Positions 35,194-44,203 of a stretch of DNA of 64,000 nt are shown here, one piece after another. The stretch lies in contig NVSG01000001.1 of assembly GCA_002401155.1 (NCBI GenBank), positions 124,001 through 188,000 of the forward strand, given 5' to 3'. Each line of letters opens with the position of its first letter. The first letter of the stretch is position 1. The DNA is from Hyphomicrobiales bacterium. Its GTDB lineage: Bacteria > Pseudomonadota > Alphaproteobacteria > Rhizobiales > Rhizobiaceae. The notes beneath the pieces were generated by a model. That model did not search any database and had not been told where the DNA came from. It was given only the letters and a program-made list of their open reading frames with translations. The translations under genes were made by a program, and so were the position numbers.

Positions 35194-35862
35194 TCAGCTG
35201 TAGGTTAAAAGCTCGTCCTGATTTTCAGCATTGATATGCGGGGTTTCATTGTAACCATGAAAATAGAATGAACGGTCAGAATATACGAAGCGGTTCACAG
35301 CGCAATTCTTCATTTGGAGTTGTAGCCTAATTTGTTCGCCCTGCGGAGCCGAGAGAGTTGCGGCAATCATCTGGCTAATGGCACCACCCGAACTGACGGC
35401 CAACACCCGCTCCGCACCAGAACGGGCAAGAGAGCTTCGTGCTTCCATCACCCGGCCAGCAAAATCTTGCCAGCTTTCCGGCGGTTCATCCACATCGCCG
35501 CGCTCCCATGCCAGCACGGTATCACGAAGCACCCGAAAATGACTACGGCGATCTGTGTGCATGTCTTCCACCGGCGGCGTGTGCCGATGAGCTGCATCGA
35601 GCAGTCCCTTGAAATCAAATTCATTCAGGCCAGGATGAATTTCATGCTCTTGCGGTGGCAAGCCCATGCCTTTGACAATGCCCTCAAAGGTTTCACGATG
35701 ACGACGCTGCGCACCGATAATAAAGAGGTCAGGCTTAACGCCTTGCACGGCCAATGCCCGACCAAGAGCTTCAGACTGGATATGCCCTTTGTCGGAGAGC
35801 ACATCGTAATCGGCCGCACCAAAGGACGCTTGAGCGTGTCGCACAATATATAGTTCAGACAT
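35194..35862 (-). CDS. Histidine phosphatase family protein
   Basis: A 222-residue member of the phosphoglycerate-mutase-like superfamily. The catalytic motif is YIVRHAQASFG near the N-terminus (the usual RHG/RHA turn with the phosphorylated histidine), and the second histidine lies in the late VLAVSSGGAISQM region, where serine stands in the usual GHG place. That substitution makes full activity uncertain. It is translationally close to the kinase gene (13-base gap), which is noteworthy because a kinase and a phosphatase are thus made together. An intrinsic terminator separates it from the thiolase gene upstream, so it needs its own promoter or read-through. Confidence 0.83.
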   Translation of the reverse strand: MSELYIVRHAQASFGAADYDVLSDKGHIQSEALGRALAVQGVKPDLFIIGAQRRHRETFEGIVKGMGLPPQEHEIHPGLNEFDFKGLLDAAHRHTPPVEDMHTDRRSHFRVLRDTVLAWERGDVDEPPESWQDFAGRVMEARSSLARSGAERVLAVSSGGAISQMIAATLSAPQGEQIRLQLQMKNCAVNRFVYSDRSFYFHGYNETPHINAENQDELLTYS

Positions 35863-35872
35863 GATAGAAAGC

Positions 35873-35914
35873 TTTCAAAAAACAAATCGGCGCGGAAAAC
35901 CCTCCCGCGCCGAT
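35873..35914 (-). terminator. Intrinsic terminator after the thiolase gene
   Basis: A perfect ten-base GC-rich stem, ATCGGCGCGG and CCGCGCCGAT, with a nine-base loop (35886-35914). On the minus strand it is followed by TTTGTTTTTTGAAAG (35871-35885). It lies between the thiolase and the histidine-phosphatase genes and should end most SDR-thiolase transcripts. Confidence 0.85.
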
Positions 35915-35927
35915 CATTCAGACCATA

Positions 35928-37130
35928 TTAAAGAACTTCAAATAATCCAGCGGCGCCCATGCCGCCGCCAACACACATGGTGCAAACAACGTATTTCACA
36001 CCGCGACGTTTGCCTTCGATAAGGGCATGGCCAACCATACGCGCACCGGACATACCATAAGGGTGACCAATCGAGATCGCGCCGCCATTTACGTTTAGCA
36101 GTTCCTCAGGAATACCCAGCTTGTCGCGGCAATAAATCACCTGAACAGCGAAAGCTTCGTTCAATTCCCAAAGACCGATATCATCCATCTTAAGCCCATG
36201 TATCTCCAGCAATTTTGGAACCGCAAAAACCGGACCAATGCCCATTTCGTCAGGCTCACAACCAGCGGCAATCACGCCCACATAACGACCGAGTGGCTCT
36301 AGGTTACGACGTTCAGCTTCCTTGGCTTCCATCAATACAGAAGCAGACGCCCCGTCTGAAAGCTGGGAGGCATTGCCTGCTGTGATGAAAGTCCCTTGAT
36401 CGATCTGCTGCCCGCCCTGATGTACCAGTTTAAGTGATTGCAGACCTTCCAGATTGGTTGACGGGCGATTGCCTTCGTCTTTTGCAAGAGTGATCTCGTG
36501 GTCAGAAACTTCCTTAGTTTCCTTATCCATCACTTTCATCGAAGTGGTGATTGCAACAATCTCATCATCGAATTTCCCTGCATCCTGCGCAGCGGCGGTA
36601 CGTTGCTGGGATTGCAACGCATATTCGTCCTGCGCCTCGCGGGAAATGTCGTATCGTTTGGCAACAATCTCAGCAGTTTCAAGCATCGACATATAGATTG
36701 CCGGTTTATTTTTCTTGATCCACGGATCAGCGGCGCGGAACATATTCATTTTGTCATTTTGAACAAGAGAAACGCTTTCAACGCCGCCGCCAATAACCAC
36801 ATCCTGTCCATCAATGATGATCTGTTTTGCGGCAGTCGCAATCGCCATCATGCCAGAGGCGCATTGTCTGTCGAGCGACATGCCCCCGACGCTTACCGGC
36901 AGGCCAGCACGAATAGCGGCCTGACGCGCGATATTGGAACCGGTCGAACCCTGTTGCAGGGCTGCACCGATAATGCAGTCTTCAACTTCAGCGCCTTCAA
37001 GTCCGGCTCGGGACACAGCATTTGATACGGCATGGCCAATCAATTCCTGTGCCGGTGTGTCGTTAAAAGCACCTCGATAGGCTTTGCCGATTGGGGTACG
37101 GGCGGTGGATACAATCACAGCATCACGCAT
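35928..37130 (-). CDS. Acetyl-CoA C-acyltransferase (thiolase)
   Basis: Cleaves 3-ketoacyl-CoA with CoA in the last beta-oxidation step. It has 400 residues with the nucleophilic cysteine in [11 protein letters not shown], the active-site histidine in [16 protein letters not shown] and the second cysteine in [16 protein letters not shown]. All three are intact. The ATG at 37130 was chosen because GGAG lies seven bases before it. The ATG two codons earlier touches the ribosome site. It follows the SDR gene after 46 bases and ends in an intrinsic terminator, forming a two-gene unit. Confidence 0.94.
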   Translation of the reverse strand: MRDAVIVSTARTPIGKAYRGAFNDTPAQELIGHAVSNAVSRAGLEGAEVEDCIIGAALQQGSTGSNIARQAAIRAGLPVSVGGMSLDRQCASGMMAIATAAKQIIIDGQDVVIGGGVESVSLVQNDKMNMFRAADPWIKKNKPAIYMSMLETAEIVAKRYDISREAQDEYALQSQQRTAAAQDAGKFDDEIVAITTSMKVMDKETKEVSDHEITLAKDEGNRPSTNLEGLQSLKLVHQGGQQIDQGTFITAGNASQLSDGASASVLMEAKEAERRNLEPLGRYVGVIAAGCEPDEMGIGPVFAVPKLLEIHGLKMDDIGLWELNEAFAVQVIYCRDKLGIPEELLNVNGGAISIGHPYGMSGARMVGHALIEGKRRGVKYVVCTMCVGGGMGAAGLFEVL

Positions 37131-37176
37131 ATTCATTCTCCTTTGGGATTATAATTTTAAATTTCGAAAAGATTGT

Positions 37177-37932
37177 TCAGGCAATGGTTTCACCACCATC
37201 TGCCACAATGGTTTGACCGGTAATAAAGGCCGACGCATCGCAAGCCAGAAATAAAGCCGTTCCAGCGATATCATCGGGCTTACCGATACGACGTAATGGT
37301 GTGTGGTTTTCAGCAATTTCCAGCCGCTTGGGATCTTCCCAAAGGGCTTTGGCAAAATCTGTTTTCACAAGTCCCGGTGCAAGCGCATTAACGCGAATGG
37401 CTTTTGGCCCCCATTCCACAGCGAGGTTTCTGGCAAGCGCTGCCTCGGCCGCTTTGGAAATACCGTAAGCTCCAATCACGCTATTGCCACGCAGGGCAGC
37501 GATCGATGAAAGCAGGATGACCGAGCCACCACCATTTTCAGCCATATCGGGCAAAACCATGTTGCATATATTAAAAGTCGAGCGGACATTGGTGCCCATG
37601 ATTTTATCAAATGCTTCATCAGACAAATCACCAAGCGGGCCATAAGCCGGGTTAATCGCAGCGTTGCAAACCAGCACATCGATCTTGCCCCATTTTTCCT
37701 TCGTCTTATCCACCAGTGCTTGAAGCTGTTCTTTTTTACCGATGTGACAAGGAATGGAAATGGCCTCTCCACCAGCGGCAAGAATTGCCTCAACCACCGG
37801 AGCGCAGGCTTCCTCCGTACGCGAAGAAACGACCACTTTAGCCCCGACTTTAGCAAACATTTCTGCAATTGCACGGCCAATACCACGCGATGAGCCTGTG
37901 ATGACAGCGACTTTATCTTTCAAATCAAACAT
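37177..37932 (-). CDS. Short-chain dehydrogenase/reductase
   Basis: A classical SDR of 251 residues: cofactor motif TGSSRGIG at residues 13-20, VCNAAINP, and the catalytic triad in SSIAALRGNSVIGAYGISK (Ser, Tyr and Lys), with the closing TGQTIVADGG. The residues after the second strand (SSRTEE) suggest NADP(H). The neighbouring thiolase and ligases point to a hydroxyacyl-CoA or oxoacyl-CoA substrate, a role like that of LvaD is possible. It is divergent from the second CoA-ligase gene, with repeated TGCGGAA elements between. Confidence 0.9.
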   Translation of the reverse strand: MFDLKDKVAVITGSSRGIGRAIAEMFAKVGAKVVVSSRTEEACAPVVEAILAAGGEAISIPCHIGKKEQLQALVDKTKEKWGKIDVLVCNAAINPAYGPLGDLSDEAFDKIMGTNVRSTFNICNMVLPDMAENGGGSVILLSSIAALRGNSVIGAYGISKAAEAALARNLAVEWGPKAIRVNALAPGLVKTDFAKALWEDPKRLEIAENHTPLRRIGKPDDIAGTALFLACDASAFITGQTIVADGGETIA

Positions 37933-37990
37933 GGGATTCCTCTATATTCACCAGCGAAATTATTACGTGAATTATAGGCCGAGTCAACGA

Positions 37991-38017
37991 TGCGGAACCA
38001 ATTTTCATTGTGCGGAA
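37991..38017. promoter_or_regulatory. Repeated TGCGGAA elements between the SDR and ligase genes
   Basis: TGCGGAA occurs at 37991-37997 and 38011-38017, a 20-base spacing that is two helical turns. The first copy is part of GGAACCAATTTTC (37994-38006), a weaker match to the GGAA-N5-TTCC sites at 26354 and 29210. The region lies 58-190 bases from the two divergent starts. Confidence 0.5.
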
Positions 38018-38204
38018 TATAAACTTTTAGCAGTTGCATTTGATGAGCAGTAAATCTCTGTATATCCACCTAGCAGAAAATAATTTCGCATGTTGACCCG
38101 ATTTTTTCTTTATGCTTTTCTCGGTTTCGGGAGGAATATCTGGTGAAATTTAAGAGCAAAGTCGCAATTGCAAGCAGTACGCCCAATGGAACGAAGGGAG
38201 ACTT

Positions 38205-39887
38205 ATGACCAATCTTCATAAATCCGTTTGGCCGGAGGGCATTCCCCACCATCTGGACTTACCACAACACTCCCTTGCGCAAAATCTGGTCGATACTGCC
38301 GCGCGCGATCCTGACCATATCGCAACGGTTTTTCATGGGGTCACGCTTACCTTTAGAGAGCTAAATGACCGTGTAGAAAAACTGGCTGGTTATCTCCAAA
38401 ACCGTGCAGGCCTTAAAAAAGGTGACCGGGTGCTGCTCTATATGCAGAACAGCCCACAATATATGATCGGATATTACGCGATCCTTCGCGCAGATGCCAT
38501 TGTTGTTCCGGTAAACCCAATGAACCGTCAGGATGAACTGGAATATTTAGCCAAAGACACAGGCGCAAAAATTGCACTTGCGGGACTTGAGCTTCTGCCC
38601 TCCATCCAACCCCTATGCGAATCTGGAAAACTGGATTTGGTTATTGCCGCGGCCTATGCAGACATGGCGGATTCAACCTACGATCTGCCTTTGCCGGAAA
38701 CTCTGGCAAACCTCACTGATAAAAACCTTACAAGCACCGGCATATTACCTTGGAGCGAGGCGATTGCCGCAGGTGAAACACCCGGTCCAATTACATGTGG
38801 CCCCAATGATCTTGCAGTGATCCCATACAGCTCCGGCACCACAGGGCAACCCAAAGGATGCGTCCATACCCACCGCAGTGTGATGGTAACGCTGATTGGC
38901 GGCATTGTATGGCGCCCACCCGACGAAGAGGATGTCTCTCTCGCCAATTTGCCGATGTTTCATGTAACAGGCATGCAGGCCGTAATGAACGCACCATTTT
39001 ATTGCGGCACAACGGTTATTATTATGACACGCTGGAACCGTGAGCTCGCAGCTGAGTTGATCAAGCGCTACAAAGTAACGCGTTGGACATCCATAACCAC
39101 CATGGCAATTGATCTGATAAATGACCCCAAATTGGATAGTTATGACCTGTCGAGCCTCACCCTAATCGGCGGCGGCGGCGCTGCCATGCCGGAAGCAATT
39201 GCTACCAAATTAAAAGAGTTGACCGGACTTGATTACATCGAAGGTTATGGCCTGTCAGAAACGCTGGCAGCCACTCATATCAATCCCCTCACAGCTCCCA
39301 AAAAACAATGTCTGGGCATACCGGTCTTTGACGTGGATGCGCGCATTTTAAGTCTAGAAGATGATCGCGAGCTTGGCCCCAATGAGCCCGGCGAGATCGT
39401 CATGAACGCCCCGCAAGTGTTTCAGGGCTACTGGAACAATGAAGCAGCAACAAAAACTGCCTTCACCGAACTCGACGGCAAACCGTTTTTCCGTACCGGC
39501 GACATCGCCTATTACGACGAGAATGGTTATTTCTTCATGGTCGACCGCCTAAAGCGCATGATCAATGCATCGGGCTTCAAGGTCTGGCCAGCCGAAGTAG
39601 AAGCGCTGATGCATAATAATCCCGACATCGCAGATGTCTGCATTATCGGGGTCACTAACCCGCGCCGGGGCGAAACCGTCAAAGCTGTGATTGTGCCGCA
39701 AAGCGCTGCAAAGGATAAGCTTACCGAAGCCGCTGTAATTGCGTGGTGCAAAGAGCACATGGCCGCTTACAAATGCCCGACAGAGGTTTCCTTCATTGGA
39801 CAATTACCAAAATCCGGAGCAGGAAAAGTATTGTGGCGCGAACTCACAGAACGCGAAGCCGCAAGAACAAAGACAATGAAAGCATAG
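38205..39887 (+). CDS. AMP-forming (long-chain) acyl-CoA ligase
   Basis: The second acyl-CoA ligase of this island, 560 residues. Motifs in order: IPYSSGTTGQPKGCVHTH, EGYGLSETLAATH, FFRTGDIAYYDENGYFF, VDRLKRMINASGFKVWPAEVE and SGAGKVLWRELT with the C-terminal lysine. It is closer to the FadD-like long-chain group than the ligase at 26487, so the two probably activate different acids or different forms of the substrate. GGGAG lies before the ATG. It is divergent from the SDR-thiolase unit and is followed by the IclR regulator after 107 bases. Confidence 0.9.
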   Translation: MTNLHKSVWPEGIPHHLDLPQHSLAQNLVDTAARDPDHIATVFHGVTLTFRELNDRVEKLAGYLQNRAGLKKGDRVLLYMQNSPQYMIGYYAILRADAIVVPVNPMNRQDELEYLAKDTGAKIALAGLELLPSIQPLCESGKLDLVIAAAYADMADSTYDLPLPETLANLTDKNLTSTGILPWSEAIAAGETPGPITCGPNDLAVIPYSSGTTGQPKGCVHTHRSVMVTLIGGIVWRPPDEEDVSLANLPMFHVTGMQAVMNAPFYCGTTVIIMTRWNRELAAELIKRYKVTRWTSITTMAIDLINDPKLDSYDLSSLTLIGGGGAAMPEAIATKLKELTGLDYIEGYGLSETLAATHINPLTAPKKQCLGIPVFDVDARILSLEDDRELGPNEPGEIVMNAPQVFQGYWNNEAATKTAFTELDGKPFFRTGDIAYYDENGYFFMVDRLKRMINASGFKVWPAEVEALMHNNPDIADVCIIGVTNPRRGETVKAVIVPQSAAKDKLTEAAVIAWCKEHMAAYKCPTEVSFIGQLPKSGAGKVLWRELTEREAARTKTMKA

Positions 39888-39994
39888 ACACAAGTCTAAC
39901 TGGCCAAAACTTGACCCGTTAGTCACTGTAAAGTAGTTGTGCCACTTTTAGCGGGACAAACTCGGAAATCAGGCCCGAAAATCAGGATCATATT

Positions 39995-40816
39995 GTGAGA
40001 AAACGAACGACCGATACCAAATTGCAGCCTGCACAACAGGACACCGAAAACGACCGTCAATTTGTGACGGCGTTGCATCGTGGTCTCGAAATTCTTCGGG
40101 CATTTCGCCCAACAGATCGCTCGGGCCTCGGCAATAGAGAATTGGCAGAACGTACCGGACTTCCCAATTCCACAGTGTCGCGTTTAACTTTCACCCTGTG
40201 GAAGCTGAATTACATAACCTACGACGAAGACACGGGCCGCTACAGAATGGGCGTACCTATTTTAAGCCTCGGTTACGCTTGCCTTGCCGGCATGCAGGTG
40301 CACGAGACTGCACAGGTCTATATGCAAGAACTGGCAGACGAATGCGGAGATGGTGTCATGATCGCCCTTGGTGGGCGCGATGATATGACAATGGCTTATC
40401 TGGCATGTGCTCGATCAGTCGGTTTTCTCTCGCTTCAATTAAGTGTCGGCTCGAGAATATCCCTACCCCGCTCGGCAATGGGGCGCGCTTATACCGCAAG
40501 AACATCCGAGGAAGAGCGCAGCGAAATCTTGAAACAAATTGATGCGCGCGGTGATGCTGACTATGCCAAACTTATGCGGGACTCTATTGATGAGGCCCAC
40601 AAGCAAATCGAAGATCGAGGTTTCTACACCAACATCGGTGGCTGGCAGCCGGACGTAAACTCGGTCGCAGTCCCCTTTCGTCCACTCGATGGCAACACTC
40701 CGATGATGTCTTTCACTTTGGGGGGGGCCGCCTACAGTCTGCCCAAAGAAAGAATGGAAACCGAACTCGGCCCGAAATTAGTTGAAATGGTCAATAAAAT
40801 CGGGCGTATCGTTTAG
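39995..40816 (+). CDS. IclR-family transcriptional regulator
   Basis: A 273-residue regulator with an N-terminal winged helix (RGLEILRAF, then NRELAERTGLPNSTVSRLTF at residues about 45-65) and the C-terminal IclR effector domain (YMQELADECGDGVMIALGGRDDMT, then SVGSRISLPRSAMGRAY). The start is GTG with AGGA nine bases upstream. IclR proteins of this kind (PcaR, PobR and relatives) govern aromatic and acid catabolism. It closes the degradation island, and GGAA-N5-TTCC motifs lie at three of the island's promoter regions. It is the best candidate to bind them. It runs convergent to the cox cluster. Confidence 0.9.
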   Translation: MRKRTTDTKLQPAQQDTENDRQFVTALHRGLEILRAFRPTDRSGLGNRELAERTGLPNSTVSRLTFTLWKLNYITYDEDTGRYRMGVPILSLGYACLAGMQVHETAQVYMQELADECGDGVMIALGGRDDMTMAYLACARSVGFLSLQLSVGSRISLPRSAMGRAYTARTSEEERSEILKQIDARGDADYAKLMRDSIDEAHKQIEDRGFYTNIGGWQPDVNSVAVPFRPLDGNTPMMSFTLGGAAYSLPKERMETELGPKLVEMVNKIGRIV

Positions 40817-40833
40817 CTCGACACGGTTGTTTT

Positions 40834-41286
40834 TTACGATCCGCCTTGAGTTTCAACAATGGCCGCAAACTTTTTGAAAAATTGCGCCGAGAGTTTTTTG
40901 GCCGTGGAGTCTATCAAGCGGCTGCCGAGCTGAGCGAATTTACCCATGATTTTTACGGAAACATTGTATTGTAAAATAGTGTCTTCGCCGTCAGCCACCA
41001 AAGTCACATCGGCACCGCCACTGGCATTTCCTGCTATCCCGCCCTTACCTTCTCCTGAAATGGTGTAACTCTCGGGCGGATTGAGGTTGGAGAGTTCGAT
41101 AGCGCCTTCAAACTTTGCTTTCACCGGACCAATTCTCAAAACAACCGTAGCTGTCATTTCTGTATCTGAAGTCTTCTCGATTGCTTCACATCCCGGGATG
41201 CATTGCCTCAACACTTCCGTATCGTTGAGCGCGGCAAAAACAACTTCTCTGGACGCATTAATCTTCTGTTCGCCGATGAGTTCCAT
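40834..41286 (-). CDS. coxG: CoxG, SRPBCC-fold CO dehydrogenase accessory protein
   Basis: A 150-residue protein of the START-like SRPBCC fold: ALNDTEVLRQCIPGCEAIEK near the N-terminus and a long amphipathic C-terminal helix. CoxG is needed to attach CO dehydrogenase to the cytoplasmic membrane so that electrons reach the quinone pool. It may also carry quinone, as shown for the related hydrogenase-partner protein in mycobacteria. It is the last gene of the cox transcript, 40 bases after coxF. No catalytic residues are expected. Confidence 0.88.
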   Translation of the reverse strand: MELIGEQKINASREVVFAALNDTEVLRQCIPGCEAIEKTSDTEMTATVVLRIGPVKAKFEGAIELSNLNPPESYTISGEGKGGIAGNASGGADVTLVADGEDTILQYNVSVKIMGKFAQLGSRLIDSTAKKLSAQFFKKFAAIVETQGGS

Positions 41287-41326
41287 CTGGCAGCTCCTTC
41301 TAATTTATTTGATTTTATTTTAAAAT

Positions 41327-42148
41327 TCAGACAGAAATTTCTTTTCCCTGCACCACGAATTGGCGATGGTGCGCAAGAATTTCGCACATCACTGCCATAG
41401 CGATTTCTTCCGGCCCGATAGCGCCAATGTGAAGCCCCGCAGGTGCGTGCAATTGCGCAAAATTGGTCTCGATTTCTTTCGTTTCACTGACCAGTGTTTC
41501 CTTCAGGCTTTTGAGCTTTCTACGGCTGCACACCATGCCTTTATATCCAGCGTTTGAGGACAGCACAGCGCGCAAAGCATTTCGATCCTGCTTGCCCTGC
41601 GTCATGACAATCGCAGAATCATTTGATGTTAGGTTCAATGTTTCAGGCTCAAAATTATCCAGATAAAGCGCCGCTCCGGGCATTTTTTCGTGGTCTTCAG
41701 ACAAGGCCGCAACAATCACCCGATGACCCAGCCCTTTGGCCAAAGGCAGAACGGCCTGCGCGATAGGAGAAGCACCGCAAATCAATAAAGTGCGCGGAGA
41801 TTGCATCGGCTCCAAAAACACTTCAATGGTGCCACCGCTCGGGCAACTGGATTTATGGAGTTGCACCCCGTCTGTATCAACCAAAGAAACCACATCGTCC
41901 TTGGGTTTGATCCGGATCATCTTTGGAACATTATCCTTCAACGCTTCAAGCGCACCACGACGCACCGCACCGGTGACGCAGCCGCCGCCCACATACCCAT
42001 AAAGATCACCATCCATCGCGATCACAGCTTTTGCACCGGGCCGTGCCGATGTTGAATCAGCAGTACGCAAAATAGTGGCAATGCAAAAGCTTTTCCCCTC
42101 GGTTCTAAACCGTTCGATAAGATCAAGAATTTTATCCGATGTGGTCAT
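41327..42148 (-). CDS. coxF: CoxF/XdhC-type molybdenum cofactor maturation protein
   Basis: An XdhC/CoxI-family protein of 273 residues. The N-terminal half has the segment GDLYGYVGGGCVTGAVRRGAL, whose cysteine and glycine run are characteristic. The C-terminal half is a Rossmann-like domain beginning TLLICGASPIAQAV. The family binds the molybdenum cofactor and helps sulfuration or insertion into xanthine-oxidase-type enzymes, here CoxL. Both CoxF and CoxI of Oligotropha belong to the family. Position between coxE and coxG makes CoxF the fitting name. Confidence 0.83.
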   Translation of the reverse strand: MTTSDKILDLIERFRTEGKSFCIATILRTADSTSARPGAKAVIAMDGDLYGYVGGGCVTGAVRRGALEALKDNVPKMIRIKPKDDVVSLVDTDGVQLHKSSCPSGGTIEVFLEPMQSPRTLLICGASPIAQAVLPLAKGLGHRVIVAALSEDHEKMPGAALYLDNFEPETLNLTSNDSAIVMTQGKQDRNALRAVLSSNAGYKGMVCSRRKLKSLKETLVSETKEIETNFAQLHAPAGLHIGAIGPEEIAMAVMCEILAHHRQFVVQGKEISV

Positions 42149-42158
42149 GGTTGCACTC

Positions 42159-43325
42159 TCAAAGTTTCATCAAATCAGGTTCAATTGCCGCAAGGGATTC
42201 AAGTGTATTTGCTACTGCAAAGTGATCGATCAACGGGCGTGCCATTTTCATGGCAGCAGTGACGGGTTGATAATTTTCCCAGCCAAGCAGTGGATTTAGC
42301 CACACCAATCGCCGCGCCCGCTTCTTGATTTTGGCAAGTTGCTCGCACAAATGTTCCGGCGTTCCAACTTCATAGCCATCGCTAAAAATCATAACGATCG
42401 AACGACTATTCAAAGCCTTTTTTGCATATTGACGATTGAAGGTTTCGAGGCAGTCACCAAGCTTGGTTCCGCCTCCAAATCCGTCCGCCATCAGCGACAG
42501 TCTGGTCATGGCGCGAAGCGAATTGCTGTCACGCATAACATCGGTGATGCGCACCAATCGAGTGTGAAACAGATAGGCATCCGTTTGCGTCCACTGGCAA
42601 ACCAGGCCTTTGACAAATTGTAGGAAAAATCGGGAGTAATGCTGCATTGAACCAGAGATATCGAGGAACACAATGATACGAACCGGTTGTTCCGGCTTTG
42701 CCTTGAAACGCAAATCAATCGGCGTACCACCATACTTAATATTGCTGCGAATGGTGCGGCGCAAATCGAGTCTCGTGGTCTTTTTAGAATTGTAATAACG
42801 CCGCGAAAGTCGATAACGAATGGCGCTGGCCAAACGATAAGCAAGCGCTTCGGCGGCAGCAATTTCGTCCGGTTCCACAAACTGCCGCATGTCCGTTTTC
42901 ATACGGGTATTGCGATCAACAGCGATCAGGCGACCAGATGCTTCTTCTCCGAAACCAGCATCGCCCTCACTTTCAATTTGCGGAGCCTTATCCGCCTCGT
43001 TTTCTTCGCCAAAATGATCCTTCCACGCTGGTGGTAAGTTTTTTGACGTGCGCGTCGATGGTGTGGTTTTTTTGAGCTGTTCGCGAGACTTGCCAGCACC
43101 TATCCAATAGCTTTCGAACAATGCATCAAAACTATCCCACTCGTCTTTGTTACCCGTTAGCAGAGCTTTCATTCGGTCGTGATCCACCGCTCGTTCGCCA
43201 GTGGTTTCCAGCATAATACTATTCAGACAGGCTTGTGTCTCCGCCGGACCAAGAACAAAACCGTTCAGCCGTAAGTGGTCCATAAAACCGATTGTCCTGC
43301 TGGTAAGGGGATGAGTTTGCATCAT
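42159..43325 (-). CDS. coxE: CoxE, von Willebrand factor A-domain maturation protein
   Basis: A 388-residue protein with a C-terminal vWA domain. The metal-ion-dependent adhesion motif is in IVFLDISGSMQHYS (D-x-S-x-S), and the later threonine and aspartate positions are present (MIFSDGYEVGTP). The N-terminal half is helical and charged. In Oligotropha, CoxE works with the AAA ATPase CoxD to build the [CuSMoO2] centre of CoxL, with CoxE thought to assist copper insertion. The start overlaps the coxD stop by four bases. Confidence 0.92.
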   Translation of the reverse strand: MMQTHPLTSRTIGFMDHLRLNGFVLGPAETQACLNSIMLETTGERAVDHDRMKALLTGNKDEWDSFDALFESYWIGAGKSREQLKKTTPSTRTSKNLPPAWKDHFGEENEADKAPQIESEGDAGFGEEASGRLIAVDRNTRMKTDMRQFVEPDEIAAAEALAYRLASAIRYRLSRRYYNSKKTTRLDLRRTIRSNIKYGGTPIDLRFKAKPEQPVRIIVFLDISGSMQHYSRFFLQFVKGLVCQWTQTDAYLFHTRLVRITDVMRDSNSLRAMTRLSLMADGFGGGTKLGDCLETFNRQYAKKALNSRSIVMIFSDGYEVGTPEHLCEQLAKIKKRARRLVWLNPLLGWENYQPVTAAMKMARPLIDHFAVANTLESLAAIEPDLMKL

Positions 43326-44203
43326 GCCGCCTTCCCCGCCAACCGACCGGTCACTTCAGGTACAATCGATTTCAGATCGGACTCGGTTTTCAACAAGCAG
43401 ATCAAAGTTGATTGAACCTTCTCGGGTTCTTCAAGTAAATTGCCAATATCCATATTGCAAAGAGCTGCGGCCCAATCGAGAGTTTCGGCAATACCCGGCA
43501 CCTTCTCCAATTCTTCCTTGCGCAGAGCCTGTACAAATCTGGCAATTTGCCCGGCAAAATCCTGTTCGATATTCGGCAGACGAGCCAAAATAATTTTCAG
43601 CTCATGCTCCATGTTGGGGAAATCAACATAGGAATAAAGACACCGCCGACGCAGAGCATCGGAGAGTTCTCGTGTGCCGTTCGATGTTAAAATAACATGC
43701 GGAATACTGGTTGCATGAATGGTGCCGAGTTCAGGCACGGTGATTTGAAACTCCGACAGGATTTCCAGCAAATAGGCCTCGAACTCCATATCAGCACGGT
43801 CGATTTCATCAATCAAAAGAACCGGAGGTTTGCTTTGTTGTATCGATTGCAGCAATGGGCGCGCCAACAAAAAACTCTCGGAAAAGATATGATCTTCCAG
43901 CTCGTCCGCATCACGATCAGAAAACTCGGACGCCTTGATCGATAATAACTGCCGCTGATAATTCCACTCGTAGATAGCAGAAGATGCATCAAGCCCTTCA
44001 TAACATTGAAGGCGAATGAGCTTTGTATCGAGTATCTTTGCCAGCGAATTGGCAATCTCGGTTTTGCCAACGCCAGCTTCGCCCTCAAGCAGCAACGGGC
44101 GACCAAGATCAATCGCCAATTGCAACGCTGTTGCCAGAGCATCAGTGGCAAAGTACCCGACATCAGTGAGTCTGGATTTGATGTCGGGATTATTGCTTGT
44201 CAT
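43322..44203 (-). CDS. coxD: CoxD, MoxR-type AAA ATPase
   Basis: An AAA+ chaperone of 293 residues: Walker A LEGEAGVGKTEIA, Walker B VLLIDEIDRAD, then the sensor region ILTSNGTRELSDALRRRC. CoxD reorganises partly folded CoxL and supports sulfuration of the molybdenum site. It belongs to the MoxR group that works with vWA proteins, and its partner CoxE follows with a 4-base overlap. The ATG at 44203 shares its A with the coxL stop (TAATG). The frame reaches 15 codons further upstream inside coxL without a ribosome site. Confidence 0.93.
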   Translation of the reverse strand: MTSNNPDIKSRLTDVGYFATDALATALQLAIDLGRPLLLEGEAGVGKTEIANSLAKILDTKLIRLQCYEGLDASSAIYEWNYQRQLLSIKASEFSDRDADELEDHIFSESFLLARPLLQSIQQSKPPVLLIDEIDRADMEFEAYLLEILSEFQITVPELGTIHATSIPHVILTSNGTRELSDALRRRCLYSYVDFPNMEHELKIILARLPNIEQDFAGQIARFVQALRKEELEKVPGIAETLDWAAALCNMDIGNLLEEPEKVQSTLICLLKTESDLKSIVPEVTGRLAGKAA

